Below are positions 45,074 to 54,588 of a DNA stretch of 64,000 nt, in pieces; the first letter of the stretch is position 1; each line of letters opens with the position of its first letter. Source of the DNA: Blattabacterium cuenoti (lineage in GTDB: Bacteria; Bacteroidota; Bacteroidia; Flavobacteriales; Blattabacteriaceae); contig NZ_CP059181.1 in the NCBI RefSeq assembly GCF_014251235.1, positions 186,001 through 250,000 on the forward strand. The letters run 5' to 3'. The notes below the pieces were generated by a model. It worked only from the letters and a program-made list of their open reading frames with translations, made no database searches and was not told where the DNA came from. The translations under genes and the position numbers were made by a program.

Positions 45074-47260
45074 ATGAAAATAGAAACATATTATTATAAT
45101 AATCGTATTGTAAAAGCTTTTCTCTATGCAACAATATTTTGGGCCATTATTGGATTTTTTGCAGGTTTAGTCATAGCTCTTCTTTTATTTTTTCCTAATC
45201 TTCCTGATTTTATATTTGGTAGTCATTATTTGAAAAATTCACAAGGAATTATGGGGTTCGGTCGTTGGAGAATGTTACATACAAGTACGGCTGTTTTTGC
45301 TTTTGTAGGTAATGTTATTTTTACAGGATCATATTATTCTTTACAACGTTTGTTAAAAACAAGAATATATAGTGATTTTTTAAGTTGGTTTCATTTTTGG
45401 GGATGGCAAATATTTATTCTTTCCACTTGGATAACTTTTTTATTTGGAATTAATACAAGCAAAGAATATGCAGAACATGAATGGCCTATAGATATATGGA
45501 TACTTTGTATTTGGATTGTCTATGGAATAAATATGATAGGTAGTATTCTAAATAGAAAAATTAAACATTTATATGTAAGTATTTGGTTTTTTTTAGGAAC
45601 ATGGATATCTGTAGCTATGTTACATATTTTTAATAATTTAGAATTACCTATTGACCTTTTTTCATTTAAAAGTTATTCTATTTATGCCGGAGTTCAAGAT
45701 GCGTTAATGCAATGGTGGTATGGACATAACGCAGTAGCATTTATTCTGACTACACCTATACTTGGATTAATGTATTATTTTGTCCCAAAAGCTTCAAATA
45801 GACCAATTTTTTCTTATAAACTCTCTATTATTCATTTCTGGTCATTGATTTTTATATATATATGGGCTGGTCCTCATCATCTGATGTATACCGCTCTTCC
45901 TAATTGGGCTCAAGTTCTTGGAACAATTTTTTCTATTATGTTAATAGCGCCATCTTGGGGGGGTATGTTAAATGGATTACTCACTTTGAGAAGTGATTGG
46001 AAAAAAGTAAGAATCGATCCAATTTTAAAATTTTTTGTAGTAGGAATAGTTTGTTATGGGATGGCAACTTTTGAAGGACCTATGTTGGCTACTAAAACAT
46101 TAAATTCAATTGGACATTTTACGGATTGGGTTATTGCTCATGTTCACTTAGGAACTTTAGGTTGGAATGGTTTTATGGCTTTTGGTATTATGTATTGGTT
46201 ATCGAAAAAATTGTGGAATACAAAATTGTATTCGACATTGTTAGCAAATGTACATTTCTGGTTAGGAATGTTGGGTATAATATTATATATTTTTCCTTTA
46301 TATTTTGGATCTTTATTACAGGCATCTATGTGGAAAAAATTTAATCCAGATGGAACTTTAGCTTATAAAAATTTTTTGGATACAGTAATATCAATTCTTC
46401 CATTTTATAAAATGAGATTCATTGGTGGTTTAATCTATTTTATAGGTTTTATTATCATGATTTATAATTTGTATAAGACTATTAAAAAGGGGAAATTTAT
46501 TGATAATGAAGCATTTCAAGTAATCTCTTCTCCCAATAAAAATATAAACAAGAAAGAAAAATTTCATAGTTGGTTAGAACAGAAACCAATACTACTAACT
46601 ATTCTTTCTTTTATAGCAGTTTCTATTGGAGGGATTATTGAAATAATACCTACTTTAGTGATTAAATCTAACGTTCCAACTATTTCTAGTATAAAACCTT
46701 ATAGAGCTCTTGAATTAGAAGGAAGGGATTTGTTTGTTAGAGAAGGTTGTAATGCTTGTCATAGTGCACAAATTCGTCCTTTTAGAGATGAAGTAGTTCG
46801 TTATGGAGAGTATTCTAAAGCAGGAGAATTTGTATATGATCATCCATTTCTATGGGGATCTAAACGTACTGGTCCTGATTTAGCAAGAGAAGGAGGTAAA
46901 AATCCTAATTCTTGGCATTTCAATCATATGAATAATCCAAGATCTACTTCTCCAGGATCTATTATGCCAAGATATCCCTGGCTTATTTATAATAAATTAG
47001 ACAGATCTAATACAGAAAAAAAAATAAAAGCAATGGTTAAATTAGGAGTTCCATATTCTATGGAATATAGATTAAATATCTATAAAGATATGGATATTCA
47101 GGCTAATAAAATAGTCTCTGATATATATAATGAATATCCAGATATAAAAAAAGAAATCAATTTACAAAAACGAAAAGAAAAATTTATTCCATTGGAAAAA
47201 AGGGAAATAATAGCTCTTATTTCTTACCTACAACGTTTAGGTGTAGATATTAAATCTTGA
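45074..47260 (+). CDS. ccoN: Fused cbb3-type cytochrome c oxidase subunits I and II (CcoNO)
   Basis: Catalytic subunit of the high-affinity cbb3 terminal oxidase joined to the mono-heme subunit CcoO, a fusion known in Bacteroidetes. The CcoN part (about 1-490) has about 12 membrane helices with heme/copper histidines in WRMLHTSTAVFAF, WWYGHNAVAFIL, WAGPHHLMYT, and DWVIAHVHLGTLGWNG. The CcoO part (from about 505) has one membrane helix and the heme-c motif CNACH (C559, C562, H563) with ALELEGRDLFVREG before it. 728 residues. Supports respiration at low oxygen. Confidence 0.95.
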   Translation: MKIETYYYNNRIVKAFLYATIFWAIIGFFAGLVIALLLFFPNLPDFIFGSHYLKNSQGIMGFGRWRMLHTSTAVFAFVGNVIFTGSYYSLQRLLKTRIYSDFLSWFHFWGWQIFILSTWITFLFGINTSKEYAEHEWPIDIWILCIWIVYGINMIGSILNRKIKHLYVSIWFFLGTWISVAMLHIFNNLELPIDLFSFKSYSIYAGVQDALMQWWYGHNAVAFILTTPILGLMYYFVPKASNRPIFSYKLSIIHFWSLIFIYIWAGPHHLMYTALPNWAQVLGTIFSIMLIAPSWGGMLNGLLTLRSDWKKVRIDPILKFFVVGIVCYGMATFEGPMLATKTLNSIGHFTDWVIAHVHLGTLGWNGFMAFGIMYWLSKKLWNTKLYSTLLANVHFWLGMLGIILYIFPLYFGSLLQASMWKKFNPDGTLAYKNFLDTVISILPFYKMRFIGGLIYFIGFIIMIYNLYKTIKKGKFIDNEAFQVISSPNKNINKKEKFHSWLEQKPILLTILSFIAVSIGGIIEIIPTLVIKSNVPTISSIKPYRALELEGRDLFVREGCNACHSAQIRPFRDEVVRYGEYSKAGEFVYDHPFLWGSKRTGPDLAREGGKNPNSWHFNHMNNPRSTSPGSIMPRYPWLIYNKLDRSNTEKKIKAMVKLGVPYSMEYRLNIYKDMDIQANKIVSDIYNEYPDIKKEINLQKRKEKFIPLEKREIIALISYLQRLGVDIKS

Positions 47261-47273
47261 TAAGTTAAAATGA

Positions 47274-47459
47274 ATGATAAGTTTTTTGAAAAAATATTTC
47301 ACAAAAGATAAAAATATTGGAATATTTCAATCTGTTATATTAATTTTATTCTTTCTTTCTTTTTTTTTCATTTTATTTTTTGTTTTTTCAAAATCTAAAA
47401 AATATTTTAGAAAAATAAGTTCTCTTCCACTAGAAGAAAACAAAGATAAATCTATATGA
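47274..47459 (+). CDS. ccoQ: CcoQ-like small membrane subunit
   Basis: 61 residues with one membrane helix (VILILFFLSFFFILFFVF, about 21-38) and a short charged cytoplasmic tail. It lies between ccoNO and ccoP; its TGA overlaps the ccoP ATG (ATGA), indicating translational coupling. Sequence conservation in CcoQ is low, so position is the main evidence. Confidence 0.72.
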   Translation: MISFLKKYFTKDKNIGIFQSVILILFFLSFFFILFFVFSKSKKYFRKISSLPLEENKDKSI

Positions 47460-48337
47460 GATCAAAAGTTCCTTCTTTTATTATGATTCCTTCTATTCTA
47501 TCCGTTATATTTTTTATCTTCTATGTTTTTTTAGATGTTAAAGATATATTCTATATAGTTCATCCGATAACTATATTTTTTTTTATTATTATCACAATAT
47601 TATTATTTATTCTAGATTCTATTGATAATATAATTTATCAGAAAAGACTAAAATCTATTACAGAGAAAGAAAGACGTATAATTATTGAAGAAAACGAAGG
47701 AAACTACTTGTATTTATTTTATAAATTTTTATTTTACGATACTAAAAAAATAAATAGAAATGTGAAAAAAATAGACCATGGATTTGATGGTATTTTGGAA
47801 TTAGATAATAAACTTCCTATGTGGTGGATCCATCTTTTTTATCTTACAATTTTTTTTTCCACAATTTATTTTGTTTCTTATTTTTTAACAGATTTCTCCA
47901 ATCCTTATAAAGAATATGAAAGCGCCTATAAAAATCAAATGAAAGAAATAGAAATTTTTGATAAAAAAACTCCACAGGTATCTTTGAAAAAAGCTTCTTT
48001 TCAAAAAGAATTTATTAATGATGGAAAAAAACTTTTTGAAGAAAATTGTTCTACTTGCCACCAATCTGATGGTAGTGGAAATGTAGGTCCAAATTTAACA
48101 GATGATTATTGGATAAATATAATAGAAAAAGATTTATTTAAGAATATTTTTTCTATTATATGGTATGGAAGTAAAAATAATCCTACTATGAGAGCTTTTG
48201 GAGAATCAGGAGAAATTAAGGGAAATGATATTCAGAAAATATCTAGTTTTGTTTATTATATAAATACACAATCAAAAAAACCTATAAAGAATAAAATACC
48301 TCAAGGTAAAAAAGTTTTAGATTGGAAAAAATCGTGA
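47456..48337 (+). CDS. ccoP: cbb3-type cytochrome c oxidase subunit III
   Basis: Membrane-anchored c-type cytochrome passing electrons to CcoN. Membrane helices near 10-55 and 123-145, the family segment DHGFDGILELDNKLPMWW at 107-124, then one heme-binding motif C198-S-T-C201-H202 with a likely axial Met in NPTMRAFGE (M245). 293 residues. Only one CxxCH is present, whereas proteobacterial CcoP has two; I do not have the tools to say whether this is usual for the lineage. Overlaps ccoQ. Confidence 0.92.
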   Translation: MRSKVPSFIMIPSILSVIFFIFYVFLDVKDIFYIVHPITIFFFIIITILLFILDSIDNIIYQKRLKSITEKERRIIIEENEGNYLYLFYKFLFYDTKKINRNVKKIDHGFDGILELDNKLPMWWIHLFYLTIFFSTIYFVSYFLTDFSNPYKEYESAYKNQMKEIEIFDKKTPQVSLKKASFQKEFINDGKKLFEENCSTCHQSDGSGNVGPNLTDDYWINIIEKDLFKNIFSIIWYGSKNNPTMRAFGESGEIKGNDIQKISSFVYYINTQSKKPIKNKIPQGKKVLDWKKS

Positions 48338-48388
48338 AATGATGATTCATCATATAATGAACTTTTTTTATAAATTTTTATCCGAATT

Positions 48389-48844
48389 ATGAGAATTAAA
48401 TTTTCATGGGAAGTAGGAATAATATTATCTTTATTTACTTTTATAATTTTCGTTACTTATATTGCGTTTTTTTTTCCTAATGTGAATAGTCAACTAATAT
48501 CAGATAAATATTATGAAGAAGAATTGAAATACCAAGAAATTATAAATGAGAAAAAAAATGTGTTTAAGCTTTCTAAAGAAGTTAGAGTTTTCATCTTTTC
48601 TTCTGGAGTAACAATTATATTTACGCATTCTTTTAATGAAAATATTCATGGTATTTTTACTTTATTACGATCATCTTCTAAAAATTTAGATGTAACTCAA
48701 CCATTTCAAATGTCAAAATATTCAAGTAAAAAGTTATTTATTCCTAAGATTTTTTTAAAAAAAGGATATTATAAACTTATAATTAGATGGACATCTGAAC
48801 AAAGTAGATTTTTTTTTGAAAAAGATTTATTTTGGAAATCATAA
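48389..48844 (+). CDS. ccoH: FixH/CcoH family cbb3 oxidase assembly protein
   Basis: Single N-terminal membrane helix (about 8-30) followed by NSQLISDKYYEEELKYQEIINE, the typical FixH segment, and a beta-rich periplasmic domain ending GYYKLIIRWTSEQSRFFFEKDLFW. 151 residues. FixH/CcoH stabilises cbb3 assembly intermediates. It lies 51 bases after ccoP; the polyferredoxin-like ccoG often found between them is missing here. Confidence 0.87.
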   Translation: MRIKFSWEVGIILSLFTFIIFVTYIAFFFPNVNSQLISDKYYEEELKYQEIINEKKNVFKLSKEVRVFIFSSGVTIIFTHSFNENIHGIFTLLRSSSKNLDVTQPFQMSKYSSKKLFIPKIFLKKGYYKLIIRWTSEQSRFFFEKDLFWKS

Positions 48845-48869
48845 TGTTTGTCTTTAGTAATTAGATATA

Positions 48870-51149
48870 ATGAGAAAAAGTATAAATAATTTCCGTAAAG
48901 AATCTTTAAATTATCATAGTCAATTTCCTTCTGGAAAAATTCAAATATCTCCAACAAAGAAATACAGCAGTCAAAGAGATTTATCGTTAGCTTACTCTCC
49001 AGGTGTAGCGGAACCTTGTAAAGAAATAGCTAAATGTCCAAAAAATGTATATAAATATACATCAAAAGGAAATCTTGTTGCTGTTATAACTAATGGTAGT
49101 GCAGTTCTAGGTTTGGGGAATATAGGAGCGTTAGCTTCTAAACCAGTGATGGAAGGAAAAGCGCTTTTATTCAAGATATTTTCAGGTATTGATGTTTTTG
49201 ACATAGAAATAGAAGAATCTGATCCAGAAAAATTTATATCTGTAGTCAAAGCAATTGCACCAACTTTTGGTGGTATAAATTTAGAAGATATTAAATCACC
49301 GGAAGCTTTTGAAATAGAAAGGAGATTAAAATCAGAATTAAGCATTCCAGTGATGCATGATGATCAACATGGAACAGCCATTATATCAGGTGCGGCATTA
49401 TTAAATGCTGTTACTTATGTTCGTAAGAATATTCATGAAATAAAAATGGTTGTATGTGGGGCCGGTTCTGCAGCTATTTCTTGCACGAGAACTTATAAAA
49501 AACTTGGAGTAAAAGCGGAAAACATTCTTATGTTTGATAGTAAAGGTTTATTACATTATTCTAGAAATGATTTAAATGAAGAAAAAAAAGAATTTTCAGT
49601 AAATTCTTCTGTTTTATCCTTAGAAGAAGCTTTGAAAAATTCAGATGTTTTTATAGGTTTATCCACTGGAGGAAAGTTAACTCCAAATATGTTAATCAGC
49701 ATGGAAAAAGATCCAATAGTCTTCGCAATGGCTAATCCAGATCCTGAAATTGATTACAATTTGGCAATAAAAATACGTCCAGATGTTATTATAGCTACCG
49801 GAAGAAGTGATTATCCAAATCAAGTCAATAATGTACTAGGTTTTCCTTATATTTTTAGAGGAGCTTTAGATGTTCATGCTAGTATTATAAATGATGAAAT
49901 GAAATTAGCAGCTGTTTATGCCATTGCTTCTTTAGCAAAAGAACCTGTTCCAGAACAAGTTAATATTGTTTATAACAAAAAAAATATTTCCTTTGGAAAG
50001 GAATATATTATACCAAAACCATTTGATAATCGTTTAATTACTCGTGTAGCTCCTGCTGTAGCTAAAGCAGCAATGGATTCTGGAGTAGCAAGGAATCCTA
50101 TTTTAGATTGGAAAATCTATCAGGAAAAACTTTTAGATAGAATGGGATACGAAAGTAAAATGCTTAGAATGATTCATAATAGAGCACGTACCAATCCTAA
50201 GATAGTGGTTTTTTGTGATGGAGAAGAATATGATATTTTAAAATCTGTTCAAATTTTAAGTGAAGAAGGGATTGTCTCCATTCCAATTGTTTTGGGAAAT
50301 GAAGATCGTATAAGACATATAATACATAAAAATAATTTGGATATAGAATCAATAAAAATTGTTGATCCTGAAAAAGAAAAATACAGAATACAAATAGAAA
50401 AATATGCACAAATACTCTGGGAAAGAAGAAATAGAAAAGGTTTAACTAAGTATGATGCAAAAATACGAATGCGTACGAATGACCATTTTGGAGCTATGAT
50501 GGTAGATCAAGGTGAAGCAGATGCTGTTATCACAGGTTATTCGAGGAGTTTTTCTTTAAGCTTACGACCTCTTCTAGAAGTTATCGGAAAAACAGATTCT
50601 ACTCATAAAACGGCAGGAATGATGATTTTATTAACTAAACGAGGGCCCTTATTTTTAGCAGATACAGCTGTTATTCCAAATCCAACAAGTGAAGAATTAG
50701 CAAGAATAGCTATAATGGCTTCTTGTGTTGTAAAAGGATTTGATATTGAACCACATATAGCTATGTTATCCTTCCAAAATTTTTCATCAAATTCTAGAAC
50801 TTCCTCTAAAGTATCTAAAACAGTTTCTTTTTTACACAAAAAATATCCAGACTTAATAGTAGATGGAGAATTACAACCTGATTTTGCTTTAAATGAATTT
50901 TTATTAGCTAGTAAATTTCCTTTTTCAAAACTTGTTAAAAAAAGAGCGAATATTTTTATATTTCCAAATTTAGAATCGGGTAATTTAACTTATAAATTTA
51001 TCAGAGGATTAGGAGAAATTCAAACTATAGGTCCTGTTCTATTAGGAATGAAGAAACCTGCACATGTTATGCAAATACAATCTAGTATAGAGGAAATAGT
51101 AAATTTGGCTACTTTATCTGTTATTGATGCACAAATCAGAAAAAATTAA
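48870..51149 (+). CDS. maeB: NADP-dependent malic enzyme with phosphotransacetylase-like domain
   Basis: Oxidative decarboxylation of malate to pyruvate with NADPH. Malic enzyme domain (1-~430): AYSPGVAEPCKEIAK with the catalytic Tyr, VITNGSAVLGLGNIGALAS, MHDDQHGTAIISGAALLNA, VVCGAGSAAISC for the nucleotide, and ANPDPEIDYNLA. The C-terminal domain (~430-759) is phosphotransacetylase-like with VIPNPTSEELARIAI and FLHKKYPDLIVDGELQPDFAL, usually regulatory. Full length. Its end overlaps the convergent murI by 14 bases. Supplies pyruvate for the dehydrogenase complexes. Confidence 0.95.
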   Translation: MRKSINNFRKESLNYHSQFPSGKIQISPTKKYSSQRDLSLAYSPGVAEPCKEIAKCPKNVYKYTSKGNLVAVITNGSAVLGLGNIGALASKPVMEGKALLFKIFSGIDVFDIEIEESDPEKFISVVKAIAPTFGGINLEDIKSPEAFEIERRLKSELSIPVMHDDQHGTAIISGAALLNAVTYVRKNIHEIKMVVCGAGSAAISCTRTYKKLGVKAENILMFDSKGLLHYSRNDLNEEKKEFSVNSSVLSLEEALKNSDVFIGLSTGGKLTPNMLISMEKDPIVFAMANPDPEIDYNLAIKIRPDVIIATGRSDYPNQVNNVLGFPYIFRGALDVHASIINDEMKLAAVYAIASLAKEPVPEQVNIVYNKKNISFGKEYIIPKPFDNRLITRVAPAVAKAAMDSGVARNPILDWKIYQEKLLDRMGYESKMLRMIHNRARTNPKIVVFCDGEEYDILKSVQILSEEGIVSIPIVLGNEDRIRHIIHKNNLDIESIKIVDPEKEKYRIQIEKYAQILWERRNRKGLTKYDAKIRMRTNDHFGAMMVDQGEADAVITGYSRSFSLSLRPLLEVIGKTDSTHKTAGMMILLTKRGPLFLADTAVIPNPTSEELARIAIMASCVVKGFDIEPHIAMLSFQNFSSNSRTSSKVSKTVSFLHKKYPDLIVDGELQPDFALNEFLLASKFPFSKLVKKRANIFIFPNLESGNLTYKFIRGLGEIQTIGPVLLGMKKPAHVMQIQSSIEEIVNLATLSVIDAQIRKN

Positions 51150-51933
51150 AAATTTTTTTGATTACTGCATTTTCAAAAAAAAATTCAATTTGTTTTTGAA
51201 AAAATGGAGAAATAGAACTAGATGTATAAAAAATAGTTTTATTATTAAATTTATGATTTACAGATAATAAACTTTTTTTTTCCAATTTATTTTTTATCTC
51301 ACGAACTACTATTCTTGGAATATCGATTAAATGAACTTTACCATGATAAAAGGTATCTATTTGTTTTTTGAAAAATAAATAGTGAGTGCATCCTAGGAGT
51401 AAAGTATCTATTGATTGAAAAGGAGTTAAACAATTTCTTATAATGGAATTGATTTTTTTATCAGGAAATCCGTATTCAATAATTTTTGCTAATAAAGGAG
51501 TTACGGATATTTGAACAACGTCTAAATGAGGATAAAAATTTTTTAATTTTTTCCGATAAAAATTAGAACGAATTGTAGCAGGGGTAGCCATTATTCCTAT
51601 TTTTTTAGAATAGATTAATGTTCTATTTTTTACTATAGGTTCTATAACATTAAATATTAATAGTTTTTTCAAAAACTTTTCTTGAATAAAATCTAAAGCA
51701 TTAGATGCAATAGAATTGCAAGCAATCACTATTGCTTTACATTTTTTTTTATAAAGAAAAGAGGCTATTTTAAGAGAATGATCTATAATGAAATCTTTAG
51801 ACTTGTTTCCATAAGGAATATTTTTAGTATCACCAAAATAAACAATACATTCATTTGGCATATAAGTCATAATTTCTTTAGCTATATGTATACCTCCAAC
51901 TCCAGAATCAAAAACCCCTATTGGATTATTCAT
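51136..51933 (-). CDS. murI: Glutamate racemase
   Basis: Makes D-glutamate for peptidoglycan. The two catalytic cysteines are C72 (VIACNSIAS) and C182 (LLLGCTHYLFF); IGVFDSGVGGIHI and YFGDTKNIPYG are the substrate-binding segments. About 265 residues from the Met at 51933; an ATG at 51948 adds MIKGR. Convergent with maeB (14-base overlap). With dapF, the GH73 gene and the NlpC/P60 gene it indicates a peptidoglycan wall. Confidence 0.95.
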   Translation of the reverse strand: MNNPIGVFDSGVGGIHIAKEIMTYMPNECIVYFGDTKNIPYGNKSKDFIIDHSLKIASFLYKKKCKAIVIACNSIASNALDFIQEKFLKKLLIFNVIEPIVKNRTLIYSKKIGIMATPATIRSNFYRKKLKNFYPHLDVVQISVTPLLAKIIEYGFPDKKINSIIRNCLTPFQSIDTLLLGCTHYLFFKKQIDTFYHGKVHLIDIPRIVVREIKNKLEKKSLLSVNHKFNNKTIFYTSSSISPFFQKQIEFFFENAVIKKIFNFF

Positions 51934-52042
51934 TCTTCCTTTTATCATATTCTTTTTCTTTATAAAAAGAAAGAATTTACAAAAAAAAGAAAAAGCAGAA
52001 AAAAATAAAATATAAGCATATGAATAAGAAAAAAAAATGGAG

Positions 52043-52279
52043 TTAACACATTATTATTTTTAATAATCTTTTTTTTAATCTTGCTGCTTTGTTCATATGT
52101 ATTATATTTTTTTTAGATAATTTATCTATCATAGAGATAACTTTGGGTAAAGTTTCTTTCTTTTTTTCTTTAATTAATTTTTTTATAGCTGTTCTTGTAC
52201 TTTTATATGCGTATTTATTACGTAAACGTCTTGCATTATTTTGTCTAATTCTTTTTAAAGAGGATGAATGATTTGCCAT
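52043..52279 (-). CDS. rpsT: 30S ribosomal protein S20
   Basis: Small-subunit protein binding 16S rRNA. MANHSSSLKRIRQNNARRLRNKYAYKSTRT is the characteristic basic N-terminus and IHMNKAARLKKRL the C-terminal segment. 78 residues, slightly shorter than the usual 83-87. Lies 26 bases downstream of tRNA-Glu on the same strand. Confidence 0.95.
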   Translation of the reverse strand: MANHSSSLKRIRQNNARRLRNKYAYKSTRTAIKKLIKEKKKETLPKVISMIDKLSKKNIIHMNKAARLKKRLLKIIMC

Positions 52280-52305
52280 GAAAAAATACTATCTAATAAA
52301 ATTAG

Positions 52306-52377
52306 TAGCCCATAGGGGTATCGAACCCCTCTTTCCAGGATGAAAACCTGACGTCCTAACCAATAGACGAATGGGCC
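52306..52377 (-). tRNA. tRNA-Glu (anticodon TTC)
   Basis: Minus strand: acceptor GGCCCAT/ATGGGCT, D arm CGTCTATTGGTTAGGACG, anticodon stem TCAGG/CCTGG with loop TTTTCAT, and T arm AGGGGTTCGATACCCCT. Anticodon TTC reads Glu codons. The first acceptor pair is G1-U72 rather than G-C. Discriminator A; CCA is not encoded. 72 bases. Confidence 0.94.
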
Positions 52378-52482
52378 TTTATAATAAAGAAAAATCTATA
52401 TTATTGTCCAGATCAAACACAAATTAAATTTTTTTTATCTTTAATACAAGTATTTTATTTACATTTGATTATATTTTGCGTG

Positions 52483-53000
52483 ATGATTAAATTTTTAAAA
52501 AAAAATTCTATATCATCAATTATAAAATATTTTTTATACTGTTATATTACTTTTTTTCTATTTCATTATTTGGAAATAATTATGATAGAAATGAAAAAAA
52601 AAATTCTGTAAAAAAAGAATCAGAATATCTCATTAAAAGAGCTAAGGTTTACATGTTAACTCCATACAAATACGGTGGAAATACTAAATATGGGATAGAT
52701 TGTTCTGCTTTTATAAGAAATATATTCTTTTCCTCTTACAATATTTTATTACCTCGTATCACTTCTAATCAAGCTAAGAAAGGTTTTTCTATATCTCAAA
52801 AAAACATAGATAAAGGTGATTTATTATTTTTTGCAACAGGTAAATCTAGAAAAAAGATTAATCATGTCGGAATGGTTATACATGTAGATCTTCATAAGAT
52901 ATTTTTTATTCATGCTTCTACTTCAAATGGAGTAATTATTTCCAAGTTTTATCAAAAATATTGGAATAATAGATTTATTATAGCAAAAAGAATTATTTAA
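52483..53000 (+). CDS. NlpC/P60 cell-wall peptidase with frame break at an A9 tract
   Basis: The catalytic part is an NlpC/P60 cysteine peptidase: counted from the ATG at 52653, C17 (IDCSAF), H70 (NHVGM) and H86 (IHAS) form the usual triad, with TPYKYGGNTKYG before it. That ATG is inside the domain's first helix. The same frame reads upstream to 52491 as a signal-peptide-like stretch (KIFFILLYYFFSISLFGNN) and SEYLIKRAKVY, but has no ATG, GTG or TTG. An ATG at 52483 (MIKFL) is in another frame and would join it exactly if the A9 run at 52497-52505 gained one A. Either slippage restores it, an unusual start is used, or it is decaying. The end overlaps convergent aroA by 4 bases. Confidence 0.8.
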
Positions 53001-54247
53001 TAATCACAAAAATTAATCGAAAAATTCAGATTTTGTAAATCTGTCCAGAAATTTGGATAAGATTTTTCTACAACTTTTGGATCTTCTATTTTTATAGAAG
53101 AAAAAAAACAGAATGGAGTAAAAGACATCGCCATTCTATGATCTTGATAAGTTTTTATTTTAATATTCTGTCTACTATCCGGTAAAAAAAAATCATGTAT
53201 TTTAAGACACGAATTAGTTATGATTACTTTCACTCCAAATTTTAGTAATTCGTTTTTTAAAGCATATAATCGATCTGTTTCTTTTATTTTTAAAGTTTCT
53301 AAACCTTTTAGATGACATTTGATTTTAAGAGCAGAACAAGTAACAGCTATTGTTTGTGCAAGATCTGGAGTTTTATTTAAATCTAAAATAATTTTTTTTG
53401 GAGTAAGAAAATTACATTTCTTGTGAAGTCTTATCTCATTTTTATGAAAAATGGTAGATACTCCGAAATATTTATCATAAATAGAAGAAACTTTCCTATC
53501 TCCTTGTAAACTGTCTTTTGTATAGTTTTTTAGGGATATATTGCTTTTTTTTACTATGGATGCCATTGAATAATAGTAAGAAGAAGAACTCCAATCTGAT
53601 TCTACAGAAAAATATTTATTTCCTTTTTCTTTTCCTGGAAAAATGTGAATTATCTTTCCTTCCCAAGAAATGTTTATCCCTGCAAGGGATAACAATTTTA
53701 AGGTCATTTTTATATATGGAATGGAAGTTATTTTTTCTTTTAAATATAATTTAAGACCTTTCTGAAATTTACTGGATATTAACATTAAAGAACTAATATA
53801 TTGACTGCTAACTTTTGCATTTATATCAATTTCACCTCCAATAATTTTTTTTCCAATAATTTTTATTGGAGGATATCCTATTTTTTCCAAGTAAAAAATT
53901 TTACCTCCTAATCTTTTTAAAGCTTCAACAAGTACATATATAGGTCTTTCTTTCATTCTATCTGATCCTGTTAAGACTACTTCTTTTCCTTCTTGTATAG
54001 AGAAATAAGAAGTTAAAAAACGCATAGCTGTTCCAGCATGATGAATATCCAATAGATTAGAGGTTTTTGTTAAATTCTCTTGTAATATTTTAGTATCTTC
54101 ACTATTGGAAATATTATCAATATGAATATCTTTTTCATAAAGAGCTTTTAAAATTAAAAGACGATTAGATATACTTTTTGATCCTGTGATAGAAATAGAA
54201 CCACAAAGGTTATCTTTTTTCTTATGAATTTTAATATAAGAAGACAT
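52997..54247 (-). CDS. aroA: 3-phosphoshikimate 1-carboxyvinyltransferase (EPSP synthase)
   Basis: Adds enolpyruvate from PEP to shikimate-3-phosphate. SGSK-equivalent ITGSKSISNRLLILKAL, HAGTAMRFLTSYFS for the phosphate-binding LDNAGTA-like loop, SSQYISSLMLIS, ESDWSSSSYYYSMAS, DLAQTIAVTCSAL, and KIKETDRLYALKNEL with YQDHRMAMSF near the end. 416 residues, normal. Works with aroK in the window to make chorismate for the trp operon. Two bases from the MazG-like gene upstream. Confidence 0.95.
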   Translation of the reverse strand: MSSYIKIHKKKDNLCGSISITGSKSISNRLLILKALYEKDIHIDNISNSEDTKILQENLTKTSNLLDIHHAGTAMRFLTSYFSIQEGKEVVLTGSDRMKERPIYVLVEALKRLGGKIFYLEKIGYPPIKIIGKKIIGGEIDINAKVSSQYISSLMLISSKFQKGLKLYLKEKITSIPYIKMTLKLLSLAGINISWEGKIIHIFPGKEKGNKYFSVESDWSSSSYYYSMASIVKKSNISLKNYTKDSLQGDRKVSSIYDKYFGVSTIFHKNEIRLHKKCNFLTPKKIILDLNKTPDLAQTIAVTCSALKIKCHLKGLETLKIKETDRLYALKNELLKFGVKVIITNSCLKIHDFFLPDSRQNIKIKTYQDHRMAMSFTPFCFFSSIKIEDPKVVEKSYPNFWTDLQNLNFSINFCDY

Positions 54248-54249
54248 AT

Positions 54250-54588
54250 TTATTGTTTTAATTTTTCATTATTATGGTGTCTTATATGATCTCTTTTTTT
54301 CTTTTTTTCTAATTTATTATGGAAAGATTTTTCCAAATCAATCCCAGTTTGATTTGCTAAACAAAGTAAAATAAACAATACATCTGATAATTCTTCTCCA
54401 AGATTTTCTATACTAATATTTTTACAATTTTTTCTTTCAGATTGTTCTCCATATTTTCTAGCAATAATTTTTGAAACTTCTCCAACTTCTTCAGATAAAA
54501 GGATAGTATTTGTTAATATGTTGAAATAACGTATTCCATGATTAATAATCCAGTTATGTACTAATTTTTGCATATGATTTATTTCCAA
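54250..54588 (-). CDS. MazG-like nucleotide pyrophosphohydrolase
   Basis: Small all-alpha NTP-PPase-like protein. LLSEEVGEVSKIIARKYGEQ carries the EExxE metal motif and ENLGEELSDVLFILLCLANQTGID the second acidic motif. 112 residues, typical of stand-alone MazG-like proteins. The start MEINHMQKLVHNWI matches the flavobacterial pattern, so I keep the ATG at 54588 even though it overlaps the transketolase gene by 10 bases. Function is presumably hydrolysis of non-canonical nucleotides; the substrate cannot be told. Confidence 0.85.
   Translation of the reverse strand: MEINHMQKLVHNWIINHGIRYFNILTNTILLSEEVGEVSKIIARKYGEQSERKNCKNISIENLGEELSDVLFILLCLANQTGIDLEKSFHNKLEKKKKRDHIRHHNNEKLKQ

Noticed and set aside
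52306-52377. G1-U72 acceptor pair in tRNA-Glu as evidence of decay
   Set aside because: The rest of the cloverleaf is complete, and I recall the same pair in Bacteroidetes tRNA-Glu, so it is probably ordinary.
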